From contig JAUSIQ010000028.1 of assembly GCA_030647955.1 (NCBI GenBank), positions 1 to 39,607 on the forward strand: a stretch of 39,607 bases of DNA. The letters are read 5' to 3'. The stretch's first letter is position 1, and every line of letters starts with the position of its first letter. Made by a program: the position numbers and the translations under genes. Shown here piece by piece: positions 15,640 through 24,613 of this stretch. This DNA is from a bacterium. GTDB lineage: Bacteria > Patescibacteriota > Minisyncoccia > 2-02-FULL-40-12 > IGHO2-12-FULL-4. Below the pieces are notes generated by a model that saw nothing but the letters and a program-made list of their open reading frames with translations, was not told where the DNA came from and searched no databases.

Positions 15640-16515
15640 TCACTTTTTTTCAGATTTTTCAGCTTTCTTCATGCCCGTCTTAGCACTATCAAGAAAGCGA
15701 CTAATAGTCTCAACTAAAATTACATAACTATAGGAAGCGGTGGTACGCGCTACCACTCCCACTACCACTCCATCTGGAGTGATCAGAGGACCTCCGGAAA
15801 AACCTTTTTCCACTCCTCCCTGAACGATCCCCATCGGATAAACCATCCCACTGGATAATAGATTGGTCATGGCCCGCAGTGGTCCAATTTGAATCGAGAA
15901 AAAAGCGCTGGGATTAGCAGGAAAGAAAGAGAATGCATAAAGCTTCTCCGCTAGAGGACTTTTCGATAATGTTTCCGAGGGCATCGTTGCCGGCTTAGAA
16001 CCAAACACAACCTTATCGACATTGGGAGAAACAACTTTTAACAAAACCAGGTCTGCCTCATAGCTGAATGAAGCCAGCTCCGCATCGAAAATGTTTTTTC
16101 CATCAGTAACCTGAATAGTCAGCGGAAAATCCTTGTCCGACCAAATAGCCGGATAGGCCGGTCCCAAAACATGCATACAGGTCAGCACATAACCATCCCA
16201 GCCCGGCGGCACAAAACCGACCCCCGAGAAAGTATCGTGATGCATCCCGCCCTCATCTTCGCCGTAATGAATAATCTCCACACGGATAGGTACAATTGAA
16301 TCTTTTCTGAGATTATTAACGGGATCGGGCAAATATCCATCCATGGAAAGAAAGGTGGGAATTTTATTGGCACCAGAAGGCGCGGTACTTTTCTCCGCCT
16401 CCTGCTCAAGATGTTTTGGATGCAATACTTCTTTTTCCTGAGCCTGCCCGGGCCATGCCCCAGCAAAAACGGTTATAAAAATAACAAAACCTATTCTTCC
16501 TGCATTTCCAAACAT
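15640..16515 (-). CDS. Secreted trypsin-like serine protease (S1/S1C fold), 291 aa
   Basis: I set the start at ATG 16515: it has GAGGATG just upstream and gives a proper signal peptide (cleaved near G-Q-A-Q, residue 25). The open frame extends 33 codons further without a signal-like start. The catalytic triad is His115 (T-C-M-H-V-L), Asp155 (E-A-D-L-V-L-L-K) and Ser240 (G-F-S-G-G-P-L). There is no PDZ domain and no membrane anchor, unlike DegP/DegS, and a charged K/E tail closes the protein. A protease domain this short after a 60-residue linker suggests processing of surface or extracellular proteins. Terminators on both sides make it a separate unit in the secreted gene series. Confidence 0.85.
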   Translation of the reverse strand: MFGNAGRIGFVIFITVFAGAWPGQAQEKEVLHPKHLEQEAEKSTAPSGANKIPTFLSMDGYLPDPVNNLRKDSIVPIRVEIIHYGEDEGGMHHDTFSGVGFVPPGWDGYVLTCMHVLGPAYPAIWSDKDFPLTIQVTDGKNIFDAELASFSYEADLVLLKVVSPNVDKVVFGSKPATMPSETLSKSPLAEKLYAFSFFPANPSAFFSIQIGPLRAMTNLLSSGMVYPMGIVQGGVEKGFSGGPLITPDGVVVGVVARTTASYSYVILVETISRFLDSAKTGMKKAEKSEKK

Positions 16516-16600
16516 GGCATCCTCTATTTTCAATGATCCAGCTGTTTTGAGTATAGGACTCCTCTCTTTGCTCGTCAAATGAATATTTCTTGCTGGATAA

Positions 16601-16628
16601 ATAAAAAAATACACGGTTATCCGTGTAT
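16601..16628 (-). terminator. Intrinsic terminator of the metalloprotease-lipoprotein unit
   Basis: ATACACGG (16609-16616) / CCGTGTAT (16621-16628), TTAT loop, then TTTTTTATTTAT on the minus strand, 4 nt beyond the lipoprotein stop codon. Confidence 0.9.
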
Positions 16629-16631
16629 TAA

Positions 16632-18200
16632 TTACTGCTTGGGAAGGCGGAAGTGTACATGTTGGTGACCTCCACCCTGTTCATTGTAAGCATCCACGCC
16701 ATTAGAGTTATCGACGGCTGTTTCCAGTCTCAACTCATAGCTACCATTACTATCTTTATCCCAGATGATAAATCTCTTCTCCCCTTCCGTGAAGACCACC
16801 TTGTAAGGCTTGTCCTCAATGAAGTTATTAATCCCGGGAGTAATATTGGCAAATTTTATTTCGCCATTGGCCAGTTCGATTCGAATGCGTTTTCCATTCT
16901 CTTCGACAGCCTGTAAGACATTTCTTTCGTTGAAAGGAGCTTTTAGACGAAAATACTCAATCACCGAACCCGTCCCGCTGAAAACCTTGGCCACATAATC
17001 CAGTTGCTTATTAGCAGCATCGGGATTATCAGCATCAACCTCTTGCTTGGGCTTAGCAAAACCCACCTTCACCGTATAGTTATCCTTTTGGGAGCTCTTA
17101 TACCCAAAGGGGACCTTCCAACCGGCCGGAGTAGAGGCCTTTTCCCATAAATCCACCGGCGCTCCCACTTGAGCAATTTCCACCTTGATATCCGGCTTGA
17201 CCGGAGGAACTTTACGACGCTCCTTCGGCTTATCGGGGAACAGGACATCGATAGTGGCCTCGGTCATCATCATCCGCGCGGAAACAATCTTGCTCACCGC
17301 AAGGACAATTTCCGGTAAGCCAAAGCCTGATTCTTTTTCCCGATCCTGATCAGCCACGACCACGGAGCGATCCTCAAAAATAAAAATTTTCAGAGCCGGT
17401 TTGCTTTCTTCCTTAAAAGAAAGTTGATTACCAGGATCGACCACCAGTCGCGTGCCCTCGATATAATCCACTTCATTGTCCTTGGGCTTCTGGCCACTGT
17501 GAACAATTTTGTAGCTTCTAAAAAGCAGGCCGCGCTGAACCGGTCGCCAATTAAATTTATTCTGATCATTCGGCGAGTTCGGATCTGGTTCTTTCAAACC
17601 ATAGGTCTGCTTAGCAAACCAGACAAACTCTTCCACTGGCTGCAAGTTTTTATTTTTCCTCGCCTCATTCACTAGGTCACTTTCAAAACGATACATATCT
17701 CGAAAGTCTCCAGAAGCATAAAGCTTCTTGAGGTCAACCATCGCTAAGGGACTGCCTTTCCCGGAAGAATTACGCAACCCCATATGAGTCTGAAATTGAT
17801 TTTCAAGCTCTAATACCCTCAAACGATCGTAGGTTGTTTTCAACAGATCTTCTTTGCGCTCGTATTCTGCCCTAAGACCAAAGTAAGAGATGAAGCTCGC
17901 CCACGCCTCGTTCTTATAATCCAGGATCACGCGAAAATCTTCTAGTCTCTCACCAAGCCATTGGCGAATTTGTTCCCAGCTCAATTTTCGAAAGGAAACA
18001 TCGAAACTATTTTTATTCTCGTCCCATTTTAGAGCAATGAATTTAAAAGAATCGGCATACGCCGCCATACGCTCTTCTTCGTTATTTCCTCTCGCTTCTC
18101 GTAGCTTGGTAAATTCGGTTCGATAGCGTTTCACGCAACCGCTATTCGATCCCAAAATTACTAAAGCTAACAATGGCCAGAGCCATGTGCGTCGCATCAC
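16632..18200 (-). CDS. Putative lipoprotein of unknown function, 522 aa
   Basis: The N-terminus has a short hydrophobic stretch ending S-N-S-G-C-V (Cys22), a tolerable but not ideal lipobox. Residues 25-200 are helical and charged, residues 200-350 mixed alpha/beta, and the C-terminal 150 residues look beta-rich, with A-N-I-T-P-G-I-N-N-F and D-K-D-S-N-G-S-Y-E-L-R-L. The last resembles a calcium-binding D-x-D-x-N/D-G loop, and the chain ends G-G-G-H-Q-H-V-H-F-R. I do not recognise the family. Its ATG overlaps the TGA of the HELIH protein gene by 4 nt, so the two products are likely made together and may interact. A possible ligand-binding partner or inhibitor of the protease is speculation. 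Confidence 0.7.
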   Translation of the reverse strand: MMRRTWLWPLLALVILGSNSGCVKRYRTEFTKLREARGNNEEERMAAYADSFKFIALKWDENKNSFDVSFRKLSWEQIRQWLGERLEDFRVILDYKNEAWASFISYFGLRAEYERKEDLLKTTYDRLRVLELENQFQTHMGLRNSSGKGSPLAMVDLKKLYASGDFRDMYRFESDLVNEARKNKNLQPVEEFVWFAKQTYGLKEPDPNSPNDQNKFNWRPVQRGLLFRSYKIVHSGQKPKDNEVDYIEGTRLVVDPGNQLSFKEESKPALKIFIFEDRSVVVADQDREKESGFGLPEIVLAVSKIVSARMMMTEATIDVLFPDKPKERRKVPPVKPDIKVEIAQVGAPVDLWEKASTPAGWKVPFGYKSSQKDNYTVKVGFAKPKQEVDADNPDAANKQLDYVAKVFSGTGSVIEYFRLKAPFNERNVLQAVEENGKRIRIELANGEIKFANITPGINNFIEDKPYKVVFTEGEKRFIIWDKDSNGSYELRLETAVDNSNGVDAYNEQGGGHQHVHFRLPKQ

Positions 18201-19654
18201 CGTCCTCCTTTTCCAGACATCTTACTTTCCAAAACCTGCCAAATTAATCCTTTGACCTGTTCAGGACTCATCTTCATGACATCTTCCGGCTTGAGCTTCA
18301 GCTCTTTTAAGAAGCGACTGACTTCAGTCTCGTTGTCAATATTTACTCCTAATAAGAGAGCTAGCTGCCTCAGCATCGGCTGTGCCATCGCTCCTTCTTT
18401 TCCTTCTTCCATCTTCGTACCACTAAGCTCCCACGCTTTTTCGGCATCCACTCTGATATTGTCCTCGTTGGCCTTAAGCCAACGCGCGGTATTCTCTCGT
18501 CCTCCTAAAATGGTGGGCTCGTACATTTTGCGCATCATAATCCAAAGGACGGCGCGATTATCAGCAAGCTTGTGATGCATCGCTGACCACAATACGATCT
18601 TGCCGTAAAATTCTCCAAGCGCCTTGGGAAAAAATTTCACATACTCCGCCTTGATCTGATTAAGCATCAGCGCGTAGTGATCAAACTTTTTCTCATCGAT
18701 AAAAAGATTACCGGCGGCATCGAACTGAATGACCTCTTTGCGCACACGCTTATAGTTATATCCAAAGAAAACCCAGGCCAGCTCGCGCAGATCCGGCACG
18801 TAGCTATGAAACTGCAAGTTAATATGATCATCCGAAGACAGCATCGAAGGAATCGAAGCGAAGAACTCTGTATCAAATCCCTCTGAGAAAGGAATAGATT
18901 GTAGAACCTTATTGCTATGGATTAATTCATGCTTGGTAACCATCGGAGCTTTTAAAAGATAGTCCGCTACCTGGCCAATAGGAGTAAGATACACCACTCC
19001 GGTATCGAGCCACGTAAAACCGATCGCTCCGGGAATAGCTGGGCCATAACCCAGATGCACTTCTCGCGGAATAAAATCTTTCTTCTCCATCTGCTTGGGT
19101 AGCCAGTAAAGTTCGCTTAACGTAAAGCGCGGATTTTCTGGAGCGGGCTTATTAAGAACCTTATCAAGCTCCGCGGCTGTAAGACCAATACCACTCTCTA
19201 CTAAACCTTCGATCGCCCACTTGCGCAGATCGCCGTAGAACGCAAAGTTCGCGTCCACAGACTCTCGTAGAGAACGCATCGTCCAGTCCACCACCACCTG
19301 TAGTTCGGCAGGCGTAATAATTTCCTGTCCGAGAAAATTAGTAAAACGAATACGGCCATCGGGCAGGCGTACATAATGATCGAGCACTAGAACAATTTTC
19401 TGCCCATCAATTACACCATTCACTTTAATAGCGTTAACCGGAATGAGCCGAGCATGATCATCGCTATTCGTTTCGTAAGCCTTCTGCATCGCCGCCAAAT
19501 ATCGAAAATATTCCGCCCACTGCTGACTTGGTTTGTTAGCCTGAATCACTCCTGGAGGGAAATAATGCGGCAGAGTCTGACTCTTCGCTGTAACTGTCAT
19601 GAAGAAAGAAAACAAAACAGAAAAAACAAAAATGCGAGACCGTCGAGTATCCAT
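18197..19654 (-). CDS. Secreted putative zinc metallopeptidase (HELIH), 485 aa
   Basis: A signal peptide (to about residue 25, T-A-K-S before Q-T-L) is followed by a long helical protein. V-T-K-H-E-L-I-H (239-246) contains a perfect HExxH zinc-peptidase motif: His242, Glu243, His246. E-G-F-D-T-E (258-263), 12-17 residues on, offers a candidate third ligand in a shorter than usual gluzincin-type spacing. The rest matches no family I know, so protease activity is inferred from the motif and location only. ATG at 19654 is preceded by GAGAGGAAG. First gene of a two-gene unit with the putative lipoprotein (4-nt overlap). A short C-terminal helical region (430-480) is rich in K and E. Confidence 0.72.
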   Translation of the reverse strand: MDTRRSRIFVFSVLFSFFMTVTAKSQTLPHYFPPGVIQANKPSQQWAEYFRYLAAMQKAYETNSDDHARLIPVNAIKVNGVIDGQKIVLVLDHYVRLPDGRIRFTNFLGQEIITPAELQVVVDWTMRSLRESVDANFAFYGDLRKWAIEGLVESGIGLTAAELDKVLNKPAPENPRFTLSELYWLPKQMEKKDFIPREVHLGYGPAIPGAIGFTWLDTGVVYLTPIGQVADYLLKAPMVTKHELIHSNKVLQSIPFSEGFDTEFFASIPSMLSSDDHINLQFHSYVPDLRELAWVFFGYNYKRVRKEVIQFDAAGNLFIDEKKFDHYALMLNQIKAEYVKFFPKALGEFYGKIVLWSAMHHKLADNRAVLWIMMRKMYEPTILGGRENTARWLKANEDNIRVDAEKAWELSGTKMEEGKEGAMAQPMLRQLALLLGVNIDNETEVSRFLKELKLKPEDVMKMSPEQVKGLIWQVLESKMSGKGGR

Positions 19655-19699
19655 TTACTTCCTCTCAATTTTTAAAGTCCTGTTGTTGCGATAGTAGGA

Positions 19700-20686
19700 T
19701 TAATTGAGACCCGAGTCAAGTTCTAAATATGAGCCAAATTCCTTCCAAGAATCAATGGTTTTATTATATTTTTGTAAAATCCTTCCCTCGGCGGAATTAG
19801 GATGAAATTCAAGCTGCTGATCGCTCATCGTGATACGTCCCGGCAAATTCAACTGCACCCTGCTGCGCTGCAAAGCCCTGGCCCAATTTTCCAGCTTCCC
19901 CCTAAACATAAAATTCAAAACAACCTCGGCTAGACTAGCAATTTTTTGTAAAAATTTATTCTCCTGAATATGCCGATATTGGTAGCCATCCAAGTGCTCC
20001 CAGTTCTGTAAATAATTTTCAATCCAAGTATTTTCTCGCCAAAAATCATCCAGCACTTCTTTGCGCCGTACATAGACCGGAATCAAATGAGCGTAAAGTT
20101 GCGCCGTATACAAACTGACGCAGGGAATACGTAACGAACGGGTCGTAATAAAATGATTGGGACAAATTTTATCCGGAGCAATAATTTGTTCTTTGCGCCG
20201 TCTTACGCCCATTATTCCAAAAAGCACATAGACGAATAAGCGCGCCGTCCAAATCCGTCCAGACTTGGCGACAATCAACATATCCAAATCGCTATTTTCC
20301 GTCATGTGCCCCATCGCCAAAGATCCACTGGCCAATACCAGTTCAATAAAAGGCAAAGACTGGATCCAAAATAAATACCGCCGTGCTTTTTTCCATTTTT
20401 CTTCCGCCAGCTTAATCCTTTCAATCCTTTCTAAATAAATATGTTTTTTTCCGGGAAGAAAATAAAAACCCAGAAACTCCTCCACCAGTCCTTTGAGTTT
20501 GAGATTCTGTAACACTTCTTCAATTTGCCCATACCCCAGCTCCTCCTTTTTCCGAGTAAAAATTTTTTTATCAACAAACTTCTCCGGATTAATTAAAAAA
20601 CGCGTAACCTCTCTGACGGTTAATGGAAAATCTAACACATCAAAATAGGCCAAGGTCGCCAAAATAGATTTTTCTAAAGCTGCCAT
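19700..20686 (-). CDS. Nucleotidyltransferase-domain protein (Pol beta-like), 328 aa
   Basis: The central A-S-G-S-L-A-M-G-H-M-T-E-N-S-D-L-D-M-L-I-V matches the GS-x(9-10)-DxD metal site of Pol-beta-type nucleotidyltransferases (about residues 120-140). An N-terminal region (1-75) looks like a winged helix (T-V-R-E-V-T-R-F-L and L-K-L-K-G-L-V-E-E). The C-terminal half is helical with a hydrophobic stretch. I have the impression that proteins of this layout are frequent in Patescibacteria; the substrate is unknown. It lies between the two halves of the accessory block, 45 nt upstream of the metallopeptidase gene and downstream of the MxaL-like gene and its terminator, and supports a single genome of origin for the whole block. 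Confidence 0.75.
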   Translation of the reverse strand: MAALEKSILATLAYFDVLDFPLTVREVTRFLINPEKFVDKKIFTRKKEELGYGQIEEVLQNLKLKGLVEEFLGFYFLPGKKHIYLERIERIKLAEEKWKKARRYLFWIQSLPFIELVLASGSLAMGHMTENSDLDMLIVAKSGRIWTARLFVYVLFGIMGVRRRKEQIIAPDKICPNHFITTRSLRIPCVSLYTAQLYAHLIPVYVRRKEVLDDFWRENTWIENYLQNWEHLDGYQYRHIQENKFLQKIASLAEVVLNFMFRGKLENWARALQRSRVQLNLPGRITMSDQQLEFHPNSAEGRILQKYNKTIDSWKEFGSYLELDSGLN

Positions 20687-20711
20687 GCTGTCATCATAGC
20701 CGAATCAATTA

Positions 20712-20736
20712 AAAACAAAAACCCCGCATGGCGGGG
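20712..20736 (-). terminator. Intrinsic terminator of the MoxR-VWA operon
   Basis: CCCCGC (20722-20727) / GCGGGG (20731-20736), 3-nt loop, then TTTTTGTTTTT on the minus strand directly after the stop codon of the last gene. Confidence 0.92.
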
Positions 20737-21825
20737 CTAGAACAAAAGAATACTAAGTAAAAAAAGGATGGCGCAGGCCGCTAGAACATACCAATAAAGC
20801 TCCTGTTTTTCTCGAGTTATAACGCTCACTCCTTTTTGCCTCTCATCTTCTAAAATAGTGTGCAAGAATGTGCTCACCTCCGCGGAGGAAGTGCGTAGAC
20901 CGAAATAACGCGCCCCTGTCACTACACTAATAGATTTTAGATTTTCCTCCTGCAATTTCGTAAAGATCTTATCGACCTTCTCCACCTCTTTTGAAAGTCC
21001 CGTAGGATGATCTCCGAAATCTACAGAAGTTTTTTCTTTATAGACATGTTTTACAGAGGTGCCTTCGAGAGTTCCCACACCAATGGTGTAGACCGGCCAA
21101 GCCTCTTGTCTGAAATTGCGCAGTATACCATCAAACTCGGCTATTTTCAGATCTCGCTCTTTTTTGGCCTCCTCATCCTTGGCTGGCTTTAAAAAATTAT
21201 CATCCCCGTCCGAAAAAAGAATGACGACGACCTGCCGCTTTTTGTACGCCGGACTGTCCATATCAAAGCTAACTTGGTTTTTAAGAAAGGCGAAGGCGTA
21301 GCTTAAGGCGAAGGAGAGATTAGTATCCCAAGCATCCGCTCCTTCCGGATCAATATCCAGGTTATTCAGTCTAAATAAGATATTGCCATGGTCATGAGAG
21401 AAAAAAGAAACCATCCCCACACCTTTATCAAACCGCATCATCGCCACCCGGTCGGCAGATTTTATCTCCGCAGTCACTAGGCGCCGAATCTCTTTTTTTA
21501 CTCGCCCAAAACGCGCGCCCCAAATATCATCCGCTAACATCGAAAACGAACTGTCCGCCATGATAAGAATATCTAAGCTTTTATCTTGAGGCAGATCGAC
21601 CACCTTTTGCGGTCGTGCTAACGCCACAATTAATCCCGCGGAGATGATAATAAAAAGGGCCAAAACTTTGCTCTGGCCCCAGAAAGAAAATCTGGAATAG
21701 AGAGTTTTGGCCGGACGAGACCGTACTTTTGAAATCAGTTGTACCATCCACCATCCTGCTAAGCCTAAACAGATCCATAACCACGGCAGATAGCCAGGTT
21801 TAACCCACTCGATGTTGTCTAGCAT
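20737..21825 (-). CDS. VWA-domain membrane protein, MxaL/BatB-like
   Basis: Two N-terminal TM helices (about 13-31 and 54-70) precede a von Willebrand A domain with a full MIDAS start D91-S-S93-F-S95 and L-F-S-D-G-D-D. One C-terminal TM helix (about 340-360) anchors the end. This is the BatA/BatB and MxaC/MxaL architecture, in which the VWA domain sits outside the cytoplasmic membrane and works with a MoxR ATPase. I use ATG 21825 (preceded by GAGAGG) rather than the upstream ORF start at 21858; it lies 1 nt after the stop of the TM-plus-tail gene. Sixth and last gene of the cluster. A VWA insert (about 150-260) has many charged residues. Confidence 0.85.
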   Translation of the reverse strand: MLDNIEWVKPGYLPWLWICLGLAGWWMVQLISKVRSRPAKTLYSRFSFWGQSKVLALFIIISAGLIVALARPQKVVDLPQDKSLDILIMADSSFSMLADDIWGARFGRVKKEIRRLVTAEIKSADRVAMMRFDKGVGMVSFFSHDHGNILFRLNNLDIDPEGADAWDTNLSFALSYAFAFLKNQVSFDMDSPAYKKRQVVVILFSDGDDNFLKPAKDEEAKKERDLKIAEFDGILRNFRQEAWPVYTIGVGTLEGTSVKHVYKEKTSVDFGDHPTGLSKEVEKVDKIFTKLQEENLKSISVVTGARYFGLRTSSAEVSTFLHTILEDERQKGVSVITREKQELYWYVLAACAILFLLSILLF

Positions 21826-21826
21826 C

Positions 21827-22510
21827 TCATCCTCTCTTATTCGATCCGCCCGAACCACTTTGGCGCCCGATGTCTTTAATATTGTAAGGCTTCTTTCCGC
21901 CGCTGGGCTTTGGGCCTTTCACTTTACCTTCTTGACCCTCTTTGCCTTCTTGCGGATTTTGCCCTTGCGCCTTGGCTTTTTGCTTTGCCACCACTTTCTG
22001 TCTCGTCTGCTTATCCGCCATTATTTCGTAATTGAATTTGCTATCAAAATGATCGGGATCAAGAATAATAGACTTAAAATATTCTTCCTTGGACTGATCA
22101 AGAATATTTTCACTTCCGCTAGAGGACAACTCCTCCGCTACTACTTTTCTAAAGTAGGCATTGCCTCGCGCAAAATGGGCCCAACTCGCTTTAACTCCTT
22201 TAGTCCGTTTGAGGACGGCTTCGTATTCGCCGTTCTCGTAGAGCCACGTCACTTCATTCTCAAGAATAAAGCGGAAAATAAGCAGTCGATCCAAAACACG
22301 CTCTGCTTTTATCTGTCGGCCCCAGTCGTAAAGTTCGTAGAGGTGCTTGCTATGCTTAGCAACTTTTTCCTTGTCGCCAGACTCAATCGCCTGACTCAAT
22401 TTTTCATTACAAAAGTAAAGATATCCTAAAGAGAATAGCGGTCCACAAATTGCCAAAGCAATCAGTAGAGCCGCTCCCAGTTCGAGCAAAACTCTCCTGA
22501 GCCTGGCCAT
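21827..22510 (-). CDS. Membrane-anchored helical protein with basic tail, MxaK/BatC-like
   Basis: One TM helix (about 10-32) precedes a helical region (35-165) with TPR-like character, for example Y-E-A-V-L-K and A-H-F-A-R-G-N-A-Y-F. It ends in a 60-residue tail of K, G, Q, P and S (K-A-K-A-Q-G-Q-N-P and G-S-G-G-S-N-K-R-G). BatC proteins are TPR-containing partners of BatA/BatB, and MxaK is a similarly small anchored protein. Sequence identity alone does not name it; the position between two VWA genes does. It has a terminator-like hairpin upstream, so its expression may differ from the four genes before it. Confidence 0.7.
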   Translation of the reverse strand: MARLRRVLLELGAALLIALAICGPLFSLGYLYFCNEKLSQAIESGDKEKVAKHSKHLYELYDWGRQIKAERVLDRLLIFRFILENEVTWLYENGEYEAVLKRTKGVKASWAHFARGNAYFRKVVAEELSSSGSENILDQSKEEYFKSIILDPDHFDSKFNYEIMADKQTRQKVVAKQKAKAQGQNPQEGKEGQEGKVKGPKPSGGKKPYNIKDIGRQSGSGGSNKRG

Positions 22511-22555
22511 CTTTTTTCCGCCTTTAGTTATAAAAGTTCTCTAGCTTAACTGGTA

Positions 22556-22590
22556 ACAAAAAAAGCGCCAAGGGTCAATCCTAGGCGCTT
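22556..22590 (-). terminator. Terminator-like hairpin inside the MoxR-VWA operon
   Basis: AAGCGCC (22563-22569) / GGCGCTT (22584-22590), 14-nt loop, then TTTTTTTGTT on the minus strand, 3 nt after the stop codon of the first VWA gene. It splits the cluster into four upstream and two downstream genes; a -10-like TATAAC follows but no clear -35. Confidence 0.8.
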
Positions 22591-22592
22591 CA

Positions 22593-23573
22593 TCATGGAA
22601 AGTCTCTAAACCAGGGAGATAGAGCAATAAGTAAAGCTCCTACGAGTACAAAGAAAGCTGCTCGAGCCCAAGGCTCAAAAAGAGGAATGTATCCCGAAAG
22701 CTTTTGAGTCAAAACTTTAGTAGTTTCAATTTGATCAATTTTATCCACTGCCTCATCAATGGCCGCCGCACTCTCTCCGGCGAAATATATTCCGCCGGCT
22801 TTTTTAACCGTGTCTACCATAATCAATCCATTGGGAGAATTTGCTACACCTATCCCAATAAGATAAATGGTAATTCCTTCTCGCTGAGCTTCCTTAATCG
22901 CTTTAGTCGGATCCGTATTGCTATCCGCATCGGTAAAAATTACCAACACCCGTTTTTTTACATCCTTATCTCCATGACGGATAAAATAATTTTTAGCCGC
23001 ATTCACTGCCACATCGATCTGGGTCCCACTTTCTCCGTACTGGTCAAATTTAATGCTATCCAAGAGAAAGCGATAATAATTAAAGTCCTTCGTAAAGCCG
23101 GAAATGATGTAGGTGTTATCAGAAAAGATTAACAGCGCATACTGATCCAAAGACTTTGTTCGTCGCAATATTAATTTTTTAATTGAATCGGTGGCCACTT
23201 TAAATGGCACCGGAGTGCCGCCCATCATACTGCCCGAGAAATCGAGCATCATCACCAATTGGCGCGTTTCTTCGTGATCATTTATTTCTCTTTGCTCTAA
23301 GACCGGATCAGCTAAGGCCACCCCAAACAATAAAGCCGCGGCCAGAAATAAAAACTTGGGAAGATGGAACCAATATCCTCTCCGCCGTAGCCTGTTTAAA
23401 TTTGAAAGGGAGAGATCGGAAAATACCCAGTACTGCCGGTACTCATTCCGACCTCTCCGATTTCGTCGCCATCGCAGTATTAAGCGCAAGGCGATAAAGA
23501 CCAGCGCTACGGCAATAATAATCTGTACAAAAGGCCAATGTAAAAACCTTACTTCTTCACCGAAACTGAACAT
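22593..23573 (-). CDS. VWA-domain membrane protein, MxaC/BatA-like, 326 aa
   Basis: TM helices at about 15-33 and 70-89 and a C-terminal TM at 303-321 frame a von Willebrand A domain. The MIDAS begins D111-F-S113-G-S115-M, with V-I-F-T-D-A-D later, so metal binding is probably intact. I set the start at ATG 23573 because TAGGAG lies 5 nt before it; the frame reaches back to 23621 across the preceding stop. It follows the MxaA/BatD-like gene by 8 nt. The MIDAS-bearing domain in Bat/Mxa systems is thought to bind a client or cofactor-insertion intermediate. Confidence 0.88.
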   Translation of the reverse strand: MFSFGEEVRFLHWPFVQIIIAVALVFIALRLILRWRRNRRGRNEYRQYWVFSDLSLSNLNRLRRRGYWFHLPKFLFLAAALLFGVALADPVLEQREINDHEETRQLVMMLDFSGSMMGGTPVPFKVATDSIKKLILRRTKSLDQYALLIFSDNTYIISGFTKDFNYYRFLLDSIKFDQYGESGTQIDVAVNAAKNYFIRHGDKDVKKRVLVIFTDADSNTDPTKAIKEAQREGITIYLIGIGVANSPNGLIMVDTVKKAGGIYFAGESAAAIDEAVDKIDQIETTKVLTQKLSGYIPLFEPWARAAFFVLVGALLIALSPWFRDFP

Positions 23574-23581
23574 ACGCGCTC

Positions 23582-24613
23582 CTATCTTAACCGGCGCAAG
23601 AACAGCTTCGTTCGGCCCCATAAACTAAAGTTGCCAAGAAGGACTAGAACCGCTTTCGATTCCGTGTCGAAATTCGGGATAACCTCGTCTCGCCACTGAT
23701 GATACTGCCATCTTTCCCAAACCTTAAGCAGCTCTTTCCCAGCCTCTCCATACCATTGAGAACTAGCCTGCTCAAAGGCCCGAGCAGCTTCGTCTGCCGT
23801 TTTAGATTCATGGGTTCGCAAAAGTGCCAGACAGAAAAAATCTCTCAAAACACTAATCGCTAAACCTTGTTTCTGCAAAGTCACATCCACTGCGCATCCA
23901 CAGGCGAGCTGATTAGAAATTTCTTTAAGTCTTTTTCTGGTTTGTCTGGCCGCTCTAAATAAACTAGGGAAAACTTCTCGAGCTACTCCGGCTATTACCG
24001 GTCCTCGCCACGATTTTACCAATACCGTAGTGCGCCAACCGACAAAGCTCATCAGTAAAAATACCGAGAGTCCCATCAGGATCAATCCCCGATACGGAAA
24101 AGTATGCAGCGCTTGTCGATCTCGAATATCGTCCACATCTTTATACAGAGTGCTCCGCCATTCCACCGGAACTTTTTCCAGCTTATATTCCTTCTGCGGG
24201 AGCTCCTCTACTTTTTTACCCGGCTCCAAAACCACGTAAGGAATAACCAACGCCTCGATCGTCATGCTCACTTTACGAATTTCAAAGTTTCTAATTCGAT
24301 AATGAGCTTTTAAAACTTTGAGCTCTCCGTGCACGGTGTCGCGCAATTCTCCGGACACCACCTCAAAAGGGGTGAGTAAGATCCGTTTCGGATCAAGTCC
24401 ATTGCGAACAACATGAACGTTGTCGGGATAATAGATATTGAGATAAAAATCTAATTCGTCTCCCACAAAGAAAGCCGTTCGGCCTATCTGGGCCTCGGCC
24501 CATAAAGGATGGGCCTCAGCCGGATTTGCGGCCACAGTTGGCGGCAACACCTGGGCCATCACTGGCACCCAGAAGGCACTTAGCATAATCAACCACACAA
24601 ATTTCTTTCTCAT
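23582..24613 (-). CDS. Signal-peptide membrane protein, MxaA/BatD-like, 343 aa
   Basis: The signal peptide (1-20, cleavage after P-V-M-A before Q) is followed by an extracytoplasmic beta-rich domain (about 25-165; G-R-T-A-F-F-V-G-D-E-L-D-F-Y-L-N-I-Y-Y), one TM helix (about 178-196) and a cytoplasmic helical domain (200-343). The layout of exported beta domain, TM and C-terminal cytoplasmic part is that of BatD and MxaA. The ATG overlaps the TGA of the DUF58 gene by 4 nt. Its sequence is too divergent for a symbol. Confidence 0.75.
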   Translation of the reverse strand: MRKKFVWLIMLSAFWVPVMAQVLPPTVAANPAEAHPLWAEAQIGRTAFFVGDELDFYLNIYYPDNVHVVRNGLDPKRILLTPFEVVSGELRDTVHGELKVLKAHYRIRNFEIRKVSMTIEALVIPYVVLEPGKKVEELPQKEYKLEKVPVEWRSTLYKDVDDIRDRQALHTFPYRGLILMGLSVFLLMSFVGWRTTVLVKSWRGPVIAGVAREVFPSLFRAARQTRKRLKEISNQLACGCAVDVTLQKQGLAISVLRDFFCLALLRTHESKTADEAARAFEQASSQWYGEAGKELLKVWERWQYHQWRDEVIPNFDTESKAVLVLLGNFSLWGRTKLFLRRLR

